DNA of 64,000 bases from Astrocystis sublimbata (GCA_022453515.1 JAJNNY010000047.1:1-64000); one strand, 5' to 3'. Counted from the first letter of the stretch, positions 24,815-38,800 are shown. Translations and numbers: made by a program. The notes: a model not told the origin generated them from the sequence alone.

Positions 24815-26650
24815 ATGAATCCAAACATCAACGAGATGCAAGGTTCTCCAATGAACTTTGGCAACGCCGTGTCAGAGCATTTCGGTCCTACGCACTTACT
24901 TGGGGGCGGCATTCAGCCACACTACGACATGGTTGACCCACTGAGACTTCATCAATCCTCATTTGGTTCCCAAGAAGGTCTATACGAGCAAGCTGGGTGG
25001 CCAACAAGGCTAGAGTCAGACTCTTCCCAACATCCCAATGAAGTGACAAATAGTCCACCAATATCGCGCTGTCGGTATGTTAGGAGATGATCTATTGCAG
25101 TGTTCTCGACTAATGAGCCGTCATTTAGATTCAGCTGTGACATCCTTGACAACTGCTCGAAGTCCCGCTTTTACGCAAGGGCGCTCGAGTTCTTCTTAAT
25201 AGATGAGAAGACGGCCGATTGGAGTCGTTGTATGTTCTCGGATTGCTTGGCTCAAGACTTCAAGAGCGCCGAAAGTATGCTGCGACATCTCAAACATTGC
25301 AAGTGCTTCGATAAAGGAGAGTTCCGGTGCCCAATATGCAGCCGTTACGAATCGTTCAAGATCCGATCCGGTAGTCGCTGCGGCTGGGACAAAGAGCATA
25401 TTGGAGAGAAGGTTGTCCGAACTTACAAGAAGTTCATCCGCGACTTCTCAAGCAACAAGCTTTGTCGGCAATGCTCGACTTCATTGGGCAAGGATACAAT
25501 GCCAAGCGCCAGTCAAGAGACACACTCTACCAAAGACCATGATATCGTTCAGCCAAATTCATCCGACTCTGCAATTGGTCGATCTGGCGCTGGTTCTTGC
25601 GAATTGCACCATGAACCCTGCCGCTCAGAGCTATCTGGGGATAGTCCAGTGCCGTCGAGCCGGAGCGCAGGAGGCTTCATGTCCCCGAATAGGTACACCC
25701 CATCAGAGATGCCTTCAGCAACTACAAGCACCGAAGATGATCATCTCCATTCAGAGGTATCGCCGAGATCCTCCGCATCTGCGGAGTTGGCAGGTGTCAC
25801 CCATCGCCCATCCGTTAAGAAGTCCATTGGAGAGATTACTCGTCGCCTGACAGGACGCCGCAAGGAGGTCAACGCCGGCAGCGGCATCGCGCGTGACCAT
25901 TCTGTCAGTCTCTACAACAATGCCCCGACGAACTATGGTTTTGAATACTTGGATCCTATGAGCGTGGGACCGTTTGACGGCACGCCGAGTCTATCTTCCA
26001 CCCTTTCAACACGTGTCAACCCTCGGGACCTGCCAGAACTTAGAGTAGACACAGCTTTAGGCTATACTGTGCCAGCTCCGCAGTTCCAGATGCCGATGTA
26101 CCAAAATGGGATTGTGGATTATTCCACTACGATGGAAATCCATACGGCGACTAGCCTACCTACGAACATAGTGCACCAGCAATCCAACGCAATGTCCTCG
26201 TCCACAATGGAGAACTGGTCTCTCGGCGATAACGCTCTCATAATATCCAACGTTGCACCGAAATACTCTCCATCATTATCACCATTCACCATGTCAAACT
26301 CGCAGGAGACATCGCCCAACTCGTCCCCATCGGACCAAGGACAACTGGAATGTCCGGAGCCTGGCTGCAACCATCGAACCAAGGGAAAACCCGAGTCCGC
26401 CAAGGCCTATCTGCGAAAGCACATGTCGCTGAGGCACGGTGGCAAGCCCACGATCCCATGCAGCCACGACGGTTGCGACAAAACTTTCACTCGCATCGAC
26501 AACATGGGCGCTCACCACAGGAGGGAGCACAGCAATAGCTCGTCGCCTTCGAAGCGTCGCCGTAGCAGCGCGGACAGCTCGGCAGCGCAGCCAAAGAGGA
26601 GAAATGCAGTAAGGGGCCGGAAACCAGCTGAATTTTCTTATCTTGCCTAA
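24815..26650 (+). CDS. C2H2 zinc-finger protein, probable transcription factor
   Basis: Predicted 593 residues from exons 24815-25074 and 25129-26650. The intron has a GACTAAT branch site and the join reads SRCRFSCDILDNC. Two zinc-finger-like units lie near the C-terminus (about 494-548): CPEPGC followed by HMSLRH, and CSHDGC followed by HHRREH, then a basic tail with SKRRR and KRRNAVRGRK as likely nuclear signals. An N-terminal Cys/His-rich part (about residues 120-170, with CMFSDC, HLKHC and CPIC) recalls fungal proteins of unknown role with a degenerate finger next to a helical region. The middle is Ser/Thr/Pro-rich and looks disordered. Target genes are unknown. Confidence 0.82.
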
Positions 26651-27939
26651 TCTCGCGATTCCCTCATTCGATTCTATTTTTCTTTCGCGCCGCTGGTCGC
26701 TCATTTTCTTTTCTATTAACTTTCTTGTAATGTACAAGACCCAGTGTCTGATTTCAACGACTCATGATTAACGGGTGATGGAACATCCCACTATGATAAT
26801 GATTGGACGCGCGCTTCTTGCGCGACTGACGATTCGGATGCTTACGTTTTCAAAGAAAAAAATCTGGACGATTAAATGTAAAGGGTTTCAGGGTGTCTCT
26901 TTTCAAGTTATTGGTTTATATCAGCAATGATACTCATTATCTAAGCTAGTGATATAATAGCTTTTTTTCTATCAAAATGTTTACTACAAAATGCTCAGCA
27001 TGACCTTGTTGTAGTCCCATGTTGCTAGACAATCACCAATCCCACTAGTACAGTCTGGTAGTAGGCCGATCTATCATTCAGCAATCATCTAGTTCATGTA
27101 GCAATACGATCTAGTTGACACCCCGTCACTTTTGTCTCATGCTTCATTTATTGCTTGTCGGGCTTCACTTACAACTGCTTGTATTAACTTAGCCGCAATC
27201 CTCGTACCAGGCAACCAGCTTGGCTCGTTTTAGGAGCAGGAGGTCATCAACGTAATTGAGATCGTGTTGACATAGCACGGCTACCTCTTGATTGCAGCTG
27301 ATCTTAATCATCAGGTAGTCTTCGATAAGGCTTCATTCGTTGCTCTCGGTCATCAACCTCGCAACTCATTTCCCAAAGGCTGATGACAAATGCCATCTCA
27401 ATCTCAGTTGTCTCCGTCGTGATCCTTTGAGCCAACCTGTGTCATTCTATCATGGTCCGCGCCTCTCCTGCCCTGCGGGAGCCCACAATGGCCCTTATGA
27501 CTCCCTGTCACTGCCGACGGCATCACAAGACGTTTCAGGTTCCCTACTCCAGCTGCGTAATCAATCATCACGACCTGCAATGGCTTTCTGCCAACCTTCT
27601 GTTCTCTGTGAGATACTACGCGTACGCCAGGGATTGAATGGCAGGGCCTGCCACAGTCCCTTCGAAGGCAACGAAGGCCTCAGGTTTCGTGTCGAGTGCG
27701 TTTGAAATACCCTTTTGTATCACGAAACAAACCGCAGAATGTCAAAGTCAGATCCACGGGAGGAGTTATAAATATGGCTTTGCTCTGCTTGCCACCACAG
27801 TTGATCACGAAGAGCAACTCCCGCAGGAAGAAAACCTATTAGCTTCCATCGACTCTGACTTTATCAAACAAGAATTGAATCTCGCATTGAGATATCATCT
27901 GAGGCATTGATCAATTGGCCAAGTCGCACAAAGTTCAAT
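26651..27939. other. Intergenic region, promoter side of the 77-residue gene
   Basis: No gene recognised. Short ORFs at 27340-27910 look random. The TATA box and leader of the next gene lie at the end. Confidence 0.6.
27767..27774 (+). promoter_or_regulatory. TATA box of the 77-residue gene
   Basis: TATAAATA, 173 bases before the ATG at 27940. Confidence 0.5.
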
Positions 27940-28325
27940 ATGTCGTCCAACAACAACGCAAAGTATGTGTCAGCACAAATCTGCATTATCCTTCAATACT
28001 ACACTATAGACCCGCAGCCCAACCCACCTCTATGACCATCCCCCTTACACACACATACATCCCCATCGCTACTATCTAGACTTACCTACCTAACACATCT
28101 AACCCATCTTCCAGCGTGAGGGAGTACAGCAAGGACGGCAAGGGAAGCCACAGCTACTCAAGCGTCCCGGCCAGCGGTCAGACCTCGATGACGCGCTACC
28201 AGTCGGGGACCAACACGTACGAGCAGCTGGCGATGCAGGGGTCCTCTCAGCGACCGACGGGCCAGCAGACGGTGCAGCAGTGGACCAGCACGTGGAACCA
28301 GGCCTCAGGCTCTTCTGCCAGCTAG
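27940..28325 (+). CDS. Small hydrophilic protein of unknown function (77 residues)
   Basis: Exons 27940-27962 and 28115-28325 join to an uninterrupted 77-codon frame (MSSNNNANVREYSKDGKGSH at the N-terminus). The intron is 152 nt with GTATGT and CCAG ends. The protein is rich in Ser, Gln, Thr, Gly and Tyr, has no membrane segment and looks disordered. The TATA box, short leader and small size resemble strongly or conditionally expressed fungal small proteins, but I do not recognise a family. The stop codon sits inside a perfect 9-bp inverted repeat (28318-28337). If the first exon is wrong, only the exon 2 frame remains. The existence of the gene is likely but not proven. Confidence 0.6.
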
Positions 28326-28337
28326 CAAGCTAGCTGG
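28318..28337. repeat. Perfect inverted repeat over a stop codon
   Basis: CCAGCTAGC, two bases AA, then GCTAGCTGG. In mRNA this would form a 9-bp hairpin with a very small loop that contains the stop codon (28323-28325). It shares the CAGCTAG core with the palindrome at 15561. Confidence 0.7.
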
Positions 28338-31300
28338 CTCGTGATTTCTTCGTTTTTTTCCTTCTCTCGTGCGCACACTCTCATACACACACGCTCTCAT
28401 GGCCTGCCTGTCCTCGTGTTGTTTCGCGATGCGCTCGATGCTGTCATCGTGGTTCCATTCCGTGGTAACTGTCGAGGGTTTTTCTTCGGTGCTTCTCTGC
28501 TGTTGCATGCGTGCGTGCCTGCATGCATGCATGTCGCAAGTATTCGAAAGTTTGGGAGCAAAGCTGGGGAAAGCTGGAGAAGAGTAGTAGCAGAGAAGAG
28601 TCCAAACTTTGGCGCGAATGACGTATTCCGCAACCGGGCTCGGGGAATTTAAGTCCTAGGACTTTTTTTTCTAAGGAACGGTACGGGGCGGTCGCGGGTT
28701 GCATGGCGCTTTTTGACTGGACTGTTCTCGGCCTTTTGACGTCGTCGGTGGAGGCTGGGTGGCCGGTTCTCCAGTTTTGCCAATGCGCCGGAGATGCCCC
28801 GATTCCTCGCTGCTTCTCTCGGTGTTAATAGGTTAATAACAACAATAATTGCCCAAAGCCAGTAATTCATCGACTCTGCGTTTTTCTATTTCACCGTTTC
28901 TTGCTCGTTTGTTTGTTTCTCCACCTCGGTCGCGAGCGACAGAGGCATGCATGCATGTGTTGGCTGCAGTCGGGGTCGGGACTGGAAGTGATGTTCACAA
29001 TGGAAGGATTCCGGATCGGACCGTGGGGGGGAATGGGAAGACAGACAGACAGACGGACGGAACAGCTTCGTCACGTAGCGCCATAGCATGTGACTTGAGA
29101 CAGTTGGTCCGAATAGGAAGCGCAAGCGAGTCGATGCGGAGAACGAGTCACAGTCACACCTCCTCGATCGTGTCTCCTGCCTGCTCGCTCGAACGACGAC
29201 GCCCCGTTGAACACACGATCTAGACCGACGATTCAGCCAGTCGACTCGATGCGAGAGATCATATTGTTGTGATGGACGGAGTAGGGCAACATCGAGAGTA
29301 TTATGCACGTTTCGACCCGCTCTCGTGCTGGAAATCGAACGAGGAGTGCCCCGGATGAACAGATCGTACGGTTGCAAGGGCTGAATGCCGTGATGAACGG
29401 GTGGATTTTGGTCGATTGGTGGGGAATACATGTCCTTGGCATCGATGCCGTATGGAGTGCGGGTGCAATGCGGGCTTGTTTGTGTTGCAACGGTCGCCTA
29501 GGTAGGCAGATCAGACGTTCAATATTTCCTTACGAATGTTACCTCTCGCTCGTCTATCGTCAAAACGTTTCCCGCATCGCTGGTTGGCCCGTCGTGCGTG
29601 ATACCTGCTGCTCATGTACAATATCGTCACGTGCATCACCTCGAGGATGCCATCGTGGCTCTCAGGAGCCGAGCATGCGCGGTTACCGGCATACATCTTA
29701 CTTACATCGTCAATTAGGTTAGTGTTTCCGGTGCATGAGGTCTTGGGGTAAAACACCAATCCAGCAGGTACTGCCGCCCAGTGTGTTCTTGTTTGTTTGT
29801 TTGTTTCTTTTACGAGTTGTCGTCTGCCCGGTAATTGACAACCGGTGGGCGTGACATGACCATGATGGGTGGTGGCAGGTAGCACTTACAAATGGTGAGT
29901 TGTGGGTTACGCATGTGACCCAAGAAGAAGCAGATTAAGTACCGATATTTGAATTCCGTCACAATTGTCACTCACTGTGTCGAATTTGAATTCATATCGA
30001 TTGCGGTCGAGGACTTGGCTAATTGGCAGCAACAGCCAAGCAACCTGGGCGCTGGCCAAGGTTCAGGCAGGGCCAGGGCAATTTTTCTCAAATACTGCTG
30101 TGCGAAACCTGCTTGGCGAAGCAGAGGGCCGGTCGGTCGAACCAGGTCGCTGGGAAGTCTAAACCAGATCGCATCTGCTCCGGTAGGTAGATCATCATGT
30201 CCAGGACGTGAACCAGACTCTTAGAAGGGGGTTTGGACGGACGCAGGGCAGGGAGGGGCCGCGCGCGCGCCTCAGGTGGCTCGAACAAATGCCTGGGCGT
30301 TGCATTGGCGATCATGAAATCCTGGGCGGGTATTTGATGCCTGTTTCTCGCCTGTGCCCCCCCCGTTGTGGGACGCTCTGCCCATTTGCCGGCTTGTAGA
30401 AGGGTTAGAGTTGAGGGCGGAGTGCAGTAGTGTCGCCAACTACCGGAATTGTACGACTGTAGTAGCCGATAGCCTACTGTACGCAAGTAGTGCGGGCGAA
30501 AGAGTGTGGAGAGGTGCTCTAATTCCATCCAATCGATAGTGCGAATAGTCCGGATACAATGATTGCGATGCGGCATGCCGTTATGAGCATGATTATCTTA
30601 GTTGAATAGGGGCTAGGGCTTTGTAAGAGCTCGAGCGGGTTGGGTCTTGAGGTGTGGGTGGGAGAGGTATTTGGAATATGGTATTTGTATGATGAAGGCA
30701 TTGTTGGACGCAGGCGAGCCAGGCATCCCAGATGTTTAGCTGTTGCGAGACCCATATTATCAAATCAGTCTTCGTTTCATTGGTTACCGAGGCGGCATAT
30801 GGAATTGACACTACTATGTAACCTGGTAGAAGTTAGTTGTCGACCAGGCTTTCCTAACTACATCATCTCTGTGGCTTGGCTTAGACAGAAGCCAACGATA
30901 AGTTCGAAATATGGTGTTGTGCCAACCGCATACGAGTACGCAAGCGGGCTACAACAACAGTTGTTGGCTCTGAATAACACATGATCCTATGCCTTTGCTT
31001 CGACATTCCTCTTTCTATGTTGGTTGTTAGAGTCATGAGATCTCACTAACGTATTACGCTCACGAGCGCATACATCTCAACTTTCAAGCTGGGTCGACTG
31101 GGCGCTACGGCGACGATTCCTTGTCTGGCGGTGAGGATACGTACCCTTGCTGCACTTGGCCCCGCCAGGCGAGCGGTTGCCAAGGTGCATACGGCTCTCG
31201 GATAAGACGAAGGCCAGGGTCAATATTGAGTATGTACGATGTATGTCGGTCGCATCGTAGGATCATTGGCCCTGAATGTTGAAGTTTGCATCAGCGATTC

Positions 31301-34230
31301 GCGCGGGGAAGGGGAAACGAATCATGGATCCCGAATAAGATAGATCGAAAGATAGAAAGTTGACGTTGCAGTTGCGCTGCAATAGTGATCTGTTCTTTTT
31401 GACCATGTTCGGTCTGTGCCTGGGTCACCCATCGAGACAATCGGTACGTGCCGACGTGTTTCATTTTCAGGTGGCTCATAGTGCTCGTGAGCGATGAAGT
31501 TTTTTTTCCACTGTTGGGAATAATGCTGCGTGGTATTTGTCGTGAGATTTGGATTTGTGTTTAATGCTGGCCCATGTCTCTCCTCTTCTGCGACCAAACG
31601 TGCAGAAGCGCCATAGCGAGTCAAATTGCCGAAACCCCAGCTTTGGCGCAGTCCACAGTGGACCCCGGGCCATCCACTGCCGACTCTGATGTCAGACGAA
31701 GTCCACCGCAAAATCTATGAGTATGGAGGATGGTGACTTGGCAGACATCTCGTTGGCCTCCAGTTGGAGGATCGTTGTGTTGACGATTCGATTCGACAGC
31801 ACTAACAACATGTCGGGCTCAGTGGCCCGAATCGCGAATACGGGACTGCACGACAAAACGCTTGGAGGTTTATGTGCAGAGTACGTGTGATGCATACGTC
31901 TACCCACTAGGCAGGTGAGTCAAGTCAAGTATGTAGGTTGAGCGGATAGTTGATCACTTACACAGAACTTGACATGCAGGTCTGTCGCTCTCGTCGATAG
32001 ATAGACGAATCGGTATAATCGCGAGAGAGACATCCGCGCGTAGTGGGAGGTGAGATCGACAGAGTGCGTCGTATATTGCAAACGCCTCAATCAGTATCTT
32101 TCTCTGTCCATTGGTGCGTGTGTTCAGGGTCCATCCACTCACGCTGTGAGTCGATACGTCGGTGACGCCACATCCACAGAGGCACTAATGTCTTCTCGGG
32201 CGGCGTGTTGCAGCAAAGGATTCCCGAGACGGTAGCTAGACTAGCGAACCACACAACAGACTAGGGGGCGTCCGTGCTGTTTCCCTCGGCTGCGGACTCT
32301 CTCTTCCAATTGCTTGTGGCTTCTCTCTGAGAGTCCTCCCCCTTCATTGGTGATCACTTGAATGGCTTTTGACTTGTGATACCGACATTCGATGGATGGA
32401 TGGCAAGTATCGCCAATATCGATACCTCGATGCTTTTGGCGATGCGCGCGTCAGCAGCTCTTACACACACCCTCAGACTCTCACGCTTTCACGCTCTCAC
32501 GCTTCACCGCTTCGGGTATGGATGTCGGGTATTCGATGCTGAATCAGATTTGTGACTTCAGTAGGGTTCGCTTGTAAGCATATAATCATAGTACGCGCAT
32601 CATTATTATTCACATAAGCTGCGATGTATCACACCACCTGTAGTTTCGACAGGGCAGTCGAGGCCAAGTCCGTGCCAGTTCTGGCCTGACAGACCTGGGG
32701 AGGAGGAGCTCCACGTTTCCGATGTATGTACCGAGACGTGCTGGCGGCCTAGATGGAGCGGCAGGCCTTTCATCCATATGAACCCATATGAGCCTGATAA
32801 GTATGCGATAGTTTTTCCTTCCACCTGAGACGTCACTCGGTCGCCGGTCGGGAAGATTACCCGCGTCTCCAAATGACAATGCAACCAACCTTTGTCCAAT
32901 TGCTGTAGGGCACGCATGTGCATCCGGGACCCCAAAACGTGACCCGATACAGAATATTGAATGCCGTGCGACACTTGTCCTGAGGTGCATTTTTCTCATC
33001 GCTTGGCACGTCGACCAAGAGTCTAAGATGCGATGTAATTTACTTGGGTTGGCAATAAAAATGTGCGTACATACAGATGACGATAACGGGACTCTGCTGG
33101 TTTGGAAAGGGTTGCGAATAATTGAAATAATTGGAATTGTGTCTCTTCGACGTAAGACTGGCCTAGTCCGTTTGCGACGAATGATCATCTTCACTATTTG
33201 CAATGCATCATCTCAGACCAGTGCGCTGCGCTGGAGGCACTCATTAGCCACCAAAACTGCCCCAGTTCTGCCCAGTAACAGCCATTGAGAGCCACCGAGC
33301 CACAGAGTCACGATGCGAGGGTTGTGCGCTGGAAACCCCCCGCATACACAGGGGCAGCGCTTAACATCCATGGATGGAAGCTGGATGATGCCGTGTGCAG
33401 AAGAACTTGTCATGCTGATATGCTGCCGTGTTTCGACTCGGCGACTTGCCAGGCGGGCCAGGCTCGCCAGACGCGGTACCTCGTCAGAAGGTACTCCACG
33501 GACAGAACACGGAGGTTCATGATGTACGTAGCATGTCCTGGTGATCCACCCAAGCCACTTGAGTCGATCAGTCCAAGTCGCTTGCTCGGCGGCCCGCCCT
33601 GTGCTCATCCCTGCCCTCTTGGCATCTCAAGTTCCAGTCCCAGGTCCAGCGCGCCAGCCAGACAGGCGAGCCTCCGCCATGGAGCTAGCCCCCTCTTAGC
33701 CCGAAAAGCTACGGGAGGCACAGCAGGAAGAGGGAATCATGGAGAATGTATCCTCAGTCGCAAAATGGGTTGATGGGTTGAGGTAGTGACACTAGTAGCA
33801 TCCCATGGATGGGGCCGAATTGGGGGTCGGCTGACGTTACTTTGCCGGCTTGCCCACGGAGTACAGTGTATCGCCAACTTACATATGCCAGACTAGGTAA
33901 TACTATGCAAGCGCAAACATGTTGGTTGGTGCCACAGCCCGAGACAAATCGATACATACATAGCTCATCCGGCCCCCTCCTCTGCAACATAACACTTGGC
34001 CCCCCCCTGTGTATTTCATATATCATACCGTATATCTGGCTCCCGTTTCATATATCTTCTGCTCACACAGGAGATCCTAAGATCCGTTGAATCCAACACG
34101 TCCCACAAACAAATCCTCTTTGTTCCATTCTCAACGTCGACTTACTACACAACAACATTGTGCTCCTCCCACTTACAGCCACCACTGTGATATCTCAGAA
34201 AGTATTATATGATCCAGAAATCGGGTCAGC
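28326..34230. other. 5.9-kb gene desert
   Basis: No coding signal that I trust on either strand. It contains alternating purine-pyrimidine stretches (GCATGCATGC near 28515-28535 and 28945), a 14-bp palindrome AAGTCCTAGGACTT (28651-28664), an ACAG microsatellite (29041-29056) and a GTTT run (29789-29808). The DNA has normal composition and does not look RIP-mutated. It could hold regulatory DNA or non-coding transcripts, but nothing shows this directly. Confidence 0.55.
29041..29060. repeat. (ACAG/ACGG)n microsatellite
   Basis: Three ACAG units followed by related ACGG units. Confidence 0.85.
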
Positions 34231-35852
34231 ATGCATTTGTTCGATCTTCCGCTCGAGTTGCTCGACCAGATCTTCTCACATGCTGTCGAGGATAGGACAT
34301 TCAAGCGTGTCATGAGGCTTCGCCTCGTCAACCGTTTGTGCCCCTGCATTCTACAGACCTACCATCAAGCGAACTAACAAACCACACAGGCCAATTCAGA
34401 TGTTTGACTGATGAAGCCATATTTAGCTCGAGGCTACTTGACACTGTTGCCTTTGATCCTGAGCTGAGCTTAAACGATGTCGAGCGTCACGACTCGCCAT
34501 GGATTTTATATCTACGAACGTACCTGGGTCGGAGGATATTCCAGGAGAACAATGAAAAAACGATGCGAGGACAGTACAGGAAAGTGGCGGAATATCTATG
34601 GGTTACGGGCAACAAGATCTTTCCCGGTTTGACTTTGGAGGAGTGCATCAACGACCTCTCAGGCGCCACATTCTTCATCAACTCCTCGCTAGAGACCTCG
34701 GCCTTGTTGAACTCGATATCATGCAAGGACACATTCACCCAGCCGCAGCTCGCTACGTTATTTCTCAACGCCGTGGTATACATGGGCCTGGAGCCCTTTG
34801 CCAAGGCTCTTATCTCCGAAGACGCAGACGATTATTGGCAATGCCCTACCGTGGCCGCCAGCACAAAGCCCTCATTTCGACGGTTCATCGAGATGGCCTC
34901 ATACCGCGGACATTTGGGACTAGTCGAACACCTCGTCAACGTGGAGAAGAAATGGGCTCACAAGAGCAGCTGCGCTTACATCAGCGCCAGCACCACGTCG
35001 AGCATTCTTCGCCATGCCGCCATTGGCGGTTTCGAGGATGTCATGGAGTATGCTCTGGACCACAGCAACCTATTCAACGCACACCTCACCTCGATGACAC
35101 GGCGGAATCTAGAAGTCGCCCTGAGCTACACAGATTCGCAGCCCATATCACGCCGACTGGTCGCGATCCTCGGGAAGGGCATGGACCCCTTCGAGTCAAC
35201 AGCACGCGATGACGTCTACGCCCGGCTCGACCAAGCGGCACGACACGGCAATACCGAATTGGTTCGGCTGCTGCTGCGCCAGGACCTCTGTCTGAACCAG
35301 CCGGGCGCCCACACTAACTCGGCCCCCCTGCCCACCCACAAGCAGGGATGCGATTCCCTCAAGACGCGCTCGCACTTCAGGCCGCTCATCAGCGCCATCG
35401 AGAGCGGGAACCTGGAGACGGTCGAGCTACTGCTGTGGCACGGCGCTGATCCCAATTGGTTCCCACCCACGCGGACGGCGCTCATGGCGGCCGTGCATAA
35501 GGGCGATCTGGGCATTGTGCAGACCCTCGTCGAGTACGGCGCCAAGGTCGACGTCGGCAGCCCCTCCCCCCTCGTCGTTGCCGTGCAGCAGGAGAACGAG
35601 GACATATTCACATATCTGGAATCCAAGGGCGCGCTGCAGCAAGAGGAACAGGTCGGCGCTTGGGCCATGGCCTACGCGCAAGTTTTCGAGCTCGACACCA
35701 TGGTCGAACTCCTACGGAAGAGAGGATTCGGCGCCGACGAGGTGCTACACCACACCCCCACGTGCGAGGAGGAGGAATTCGGCCGCTACCTGTTCAGGAG
35801 CGAGCATTACGGGCTAGGGGCGTTGGAATTCTGTCGGAAATCACTATACTAG
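34231..35852 (+). CDS. F-box and ankyrin-repeat protein
   Basis: Predicted 521 residues from exons 34231-34333 and 34390-35852. The intron has a perfect CTAAC branch site, and the join gives LRLVNRQFRCLTDEAIF. The N-terminus (MHLFDLPLELLDQIFSHAVE) is an F-box-like helix, so it may bind Skp1. Ankyrin repeats are clear in the C-terminal part (about 308-455), for example AIESGNLETVELLLWHGADP and AAVHKGDLGIVQTLVEYGA. Between them lies a helical region with weaker repeats. Such proteins are very common and often lineage-specific in filamentous fungi; they may be substrate adaptors of SCF ubiquitin ligases. The target is unknown. Confidence 0.85.
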
Positions 35853-38800
35853 CCTCTTTTTTACTGTCATTTTAACTGTCCTTTTGTTATATTAGCGATA
35901 CCAAGATACCACACCAATTTTAGCTCATACGAAGCGCTTTTTTCTTGCCATGTTCAACTTCTGGGCCCTGCCCTTTGCCACTTGATGCTGCCGTTGTGAC
36001 ACCGAGCAAAATGAGGACATCGTCTAGACTGGAATGGCGGCGAACACTTGAGCCGCCAAGATCTTACCAAAAGTACGGATGGCGTTCTCAGCCAGCCAGC
36101 TAGCCGGCAGGCACTACTAGTTCGTCTGCCCCCAGGTCGCCGAGCTCGCCAGCAGAAACAAACGAATCCTGCTAGTACCGTCTGTTTGGGTTAGGTGTCT
36201 GCTGAGGTAATCTTATAGTGTTATTAGACTGATAACAGATACGCCTCGTACGCCATGTTAAGCGAACTTTTGTTATCTCTCAAGTTCGCGAATTGACTGG
36301 GAGAGGTTCCTCCATCTGACACTTGATCTTCCCGATAATACTACTTGTTTCAAAAGTTCCAATTGTAGCAAATCCAGCTGAATCATCAGCACATTCTGTT
36401 TCGTTGTCGTTTTTGCCACTTTCTGACTTCCATGAGCGTTACACAATCCACAACTAGCTTTTTGGGTCTAGGCATTCAACCTGAAGGATCAATCGAGGTT
36501 CTCAAAGCTCTGAAATCGACCCCACCCCCAATGAGCGGCAGGCTATCTAATAATACAACCCAACCAACCCAACAGACGCCCGACTAGAACACACTTAACC
36601 ACCTGGTTGGACATTTAGCCGCAAAACGAACAACGGCAACCTCCACGCAGTATGTCGGAAAGAAACATGTGCCTTGCATTCCAGGGTCCAATCGTCTGCC
36701 TGCCTTGGACACTTTCAGCCAAGCGTTCTAGACAATGGCTTTTTAGCGCCATTTGTCCTTTTTACAAGCGTGCAACCAACTCTCTCGACACTTTCCATCC
36801 ATCCATCCACATCCAGACTATTGGAAACCAAGGAACAAAGGGCCGGGCCAGGATCGAGGAACGGTGGGCAAACCAACTCGAGGGATCTAGCATCTGGCAT
36901 TTAGCATCTAGCTCGCATAGCGGCAGGAACCGACTTACTTACTACTACTCTGGCCAGTTTGGGACCGGAGATTTTCCCTCGGATTGCCTCTTTCGTGTAG
37001 AGATGAGGCTGCCGAAGGAAGCTGGATACTCACTCCTCTTGGGGAAATCAGGGAACGAACGACAACGAACGGAGAATTCCGCGGCAAATTCTTGTTCACC
37101 TCACCTCCTTTCACCGTAAATGTAGATGGTCATTGCGGCATGTGATTGATGGTGATGGCTAGGGATTTGCCTGCCGCGAGACTCTGCGTCGGACCCGACG
37201 CTCTGGGCTGCGACGCTACATACATACACACGCATACGCATACATACTGCGTAAAGGGTACTACTACTATAGCCTATACCTGCCTACTTACCTACTACTA
37301 TACGCTACGCGCTGTCTTGCAGCAGCCAATTAACGGCAAGTTCCGACGCAGCTTTGCGGCGTGGGTTTGCTTGCATGCTTGCATGTCAATAGTAGGTATG
37401 CACTCCGTATACTGCCTGCCGCGAGAGAGAGAGGAGAAGAGTCCGTGCCACGGGACCCAACGCCGTGGGTCGACGAGCTTGTGGCTTTTTGTGGCTTTAT
37501 GGCTGTACTACCGACACCGCATCTCCAATCTCCCACTTGGGGATTTGAGGCTTTAGTCAGGCTTTCGATTGGCTGGTTCGTGTGAATTGGCTAGATTTCG
37601 TTAGATTTCGCTAATCGTGGGTCGGTGTGGACTGCATACACATTCCTGCGGGATGAGATCTAGTTCTAGTGCCAGGTAAGGTAAGACAAGGATACCTAGG
37701 TCTGCCGAGTTGCGTTTGCTCATTTCAAGGTTGTTGTCAGTTGTGCCTGATGATCGTGCCCGGTTAGCGTGATTGCGTTGGATCACTTAAGTGCTTAGAA
37801 CTGGTAACTAGAATTTGAGACTATCTCGAGACTGGAGCTAGAGACCAGAACTAGAACTCCTCCCGGCGGAGAGGCTGTTTTTCCCTCCCTTCACGATGCT
37901 GCTAAGGAAGGTACTTCGCGATGAAGTATCGACCTCACCCTTCCCCAGATTAGTAATCTGTCCACGATGTTCTAATTATAGGTGCTGGAGCAGTTGGGTG
38001 CCGACGGTGAGGTTGCTGGCGGATTACTAACGTGAACACTTCCGGTGAGGCAGTTCGTAGGAGTTTCTTTTGGATGGGATACCTTGCTAGACTAGATAGC
38101 AATCTTAATGAAGCCTTCGCGGCAGTCAGGATCGGGAGGCCCCGCGTGATAGCTTTGAACGAAGGCGCTGGTAGTAGTCTAGATAGGTAGTCTGGCATCA
38201 TGAGATAGAATACATGGTGTTTGTTGGCCTTGCTGTAGCGGCTTGTGGAGGCTTAGACTATGCAAAGTAGATAATTTCACTGTATGAGAAGGAAGCCCCC
38301 TAGGTTTGGTATAGCTAGCACTAGCAGTAGATGAGTAGGTAATCCGCGATGCTTAGCTGGCGTGCGTGATTCAAGCGCGACTTGATAATCTCGTGAAGCT
38401 TCAGGGACAATACGCATGTTCACAGGCCTCGATCAGCTCAATGGTTGATCATTGTGTGGGAAACTTAAGGCAATAATACAATGATATTTTGTCTTAACGA
38501 GTTGAGTCTCCAGAAATTGAGACCTCAGCCAAACCAAGACACAACCCAAGAAGCCAATGAGTTAAGTTCCCCAGCCCGGACAGCAGATATCCAACTCGAA
38601 GTCTACTAAGCAGCTTCGAAAATAGCTCATTATCTAAATCTATGTAAGATATCTCAGCTATACAGTACGACCCTCAGACACCAAGTGTGTAGGCTACGAG
38701 TAGAATATCCCAACAGGAAGTGCCCCGTGTTTCCTTAGTCATCCAGCCAAGAATCTCAACACCAACTGCTTGCCGGACAAGCTCATCCCATGCCACTCAT

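Noticed and set aside
30088..30576. 162-codon minus-strand ORF in the gene desert
   Set aside because: Composition is random-like with no domain, and no supporting splice or promoter signals.
36652..37119. 155-codon plus-strand ORF
   Set aside because: No domain, no signal peptide, irregular composition and simple repeats inside; probably random.
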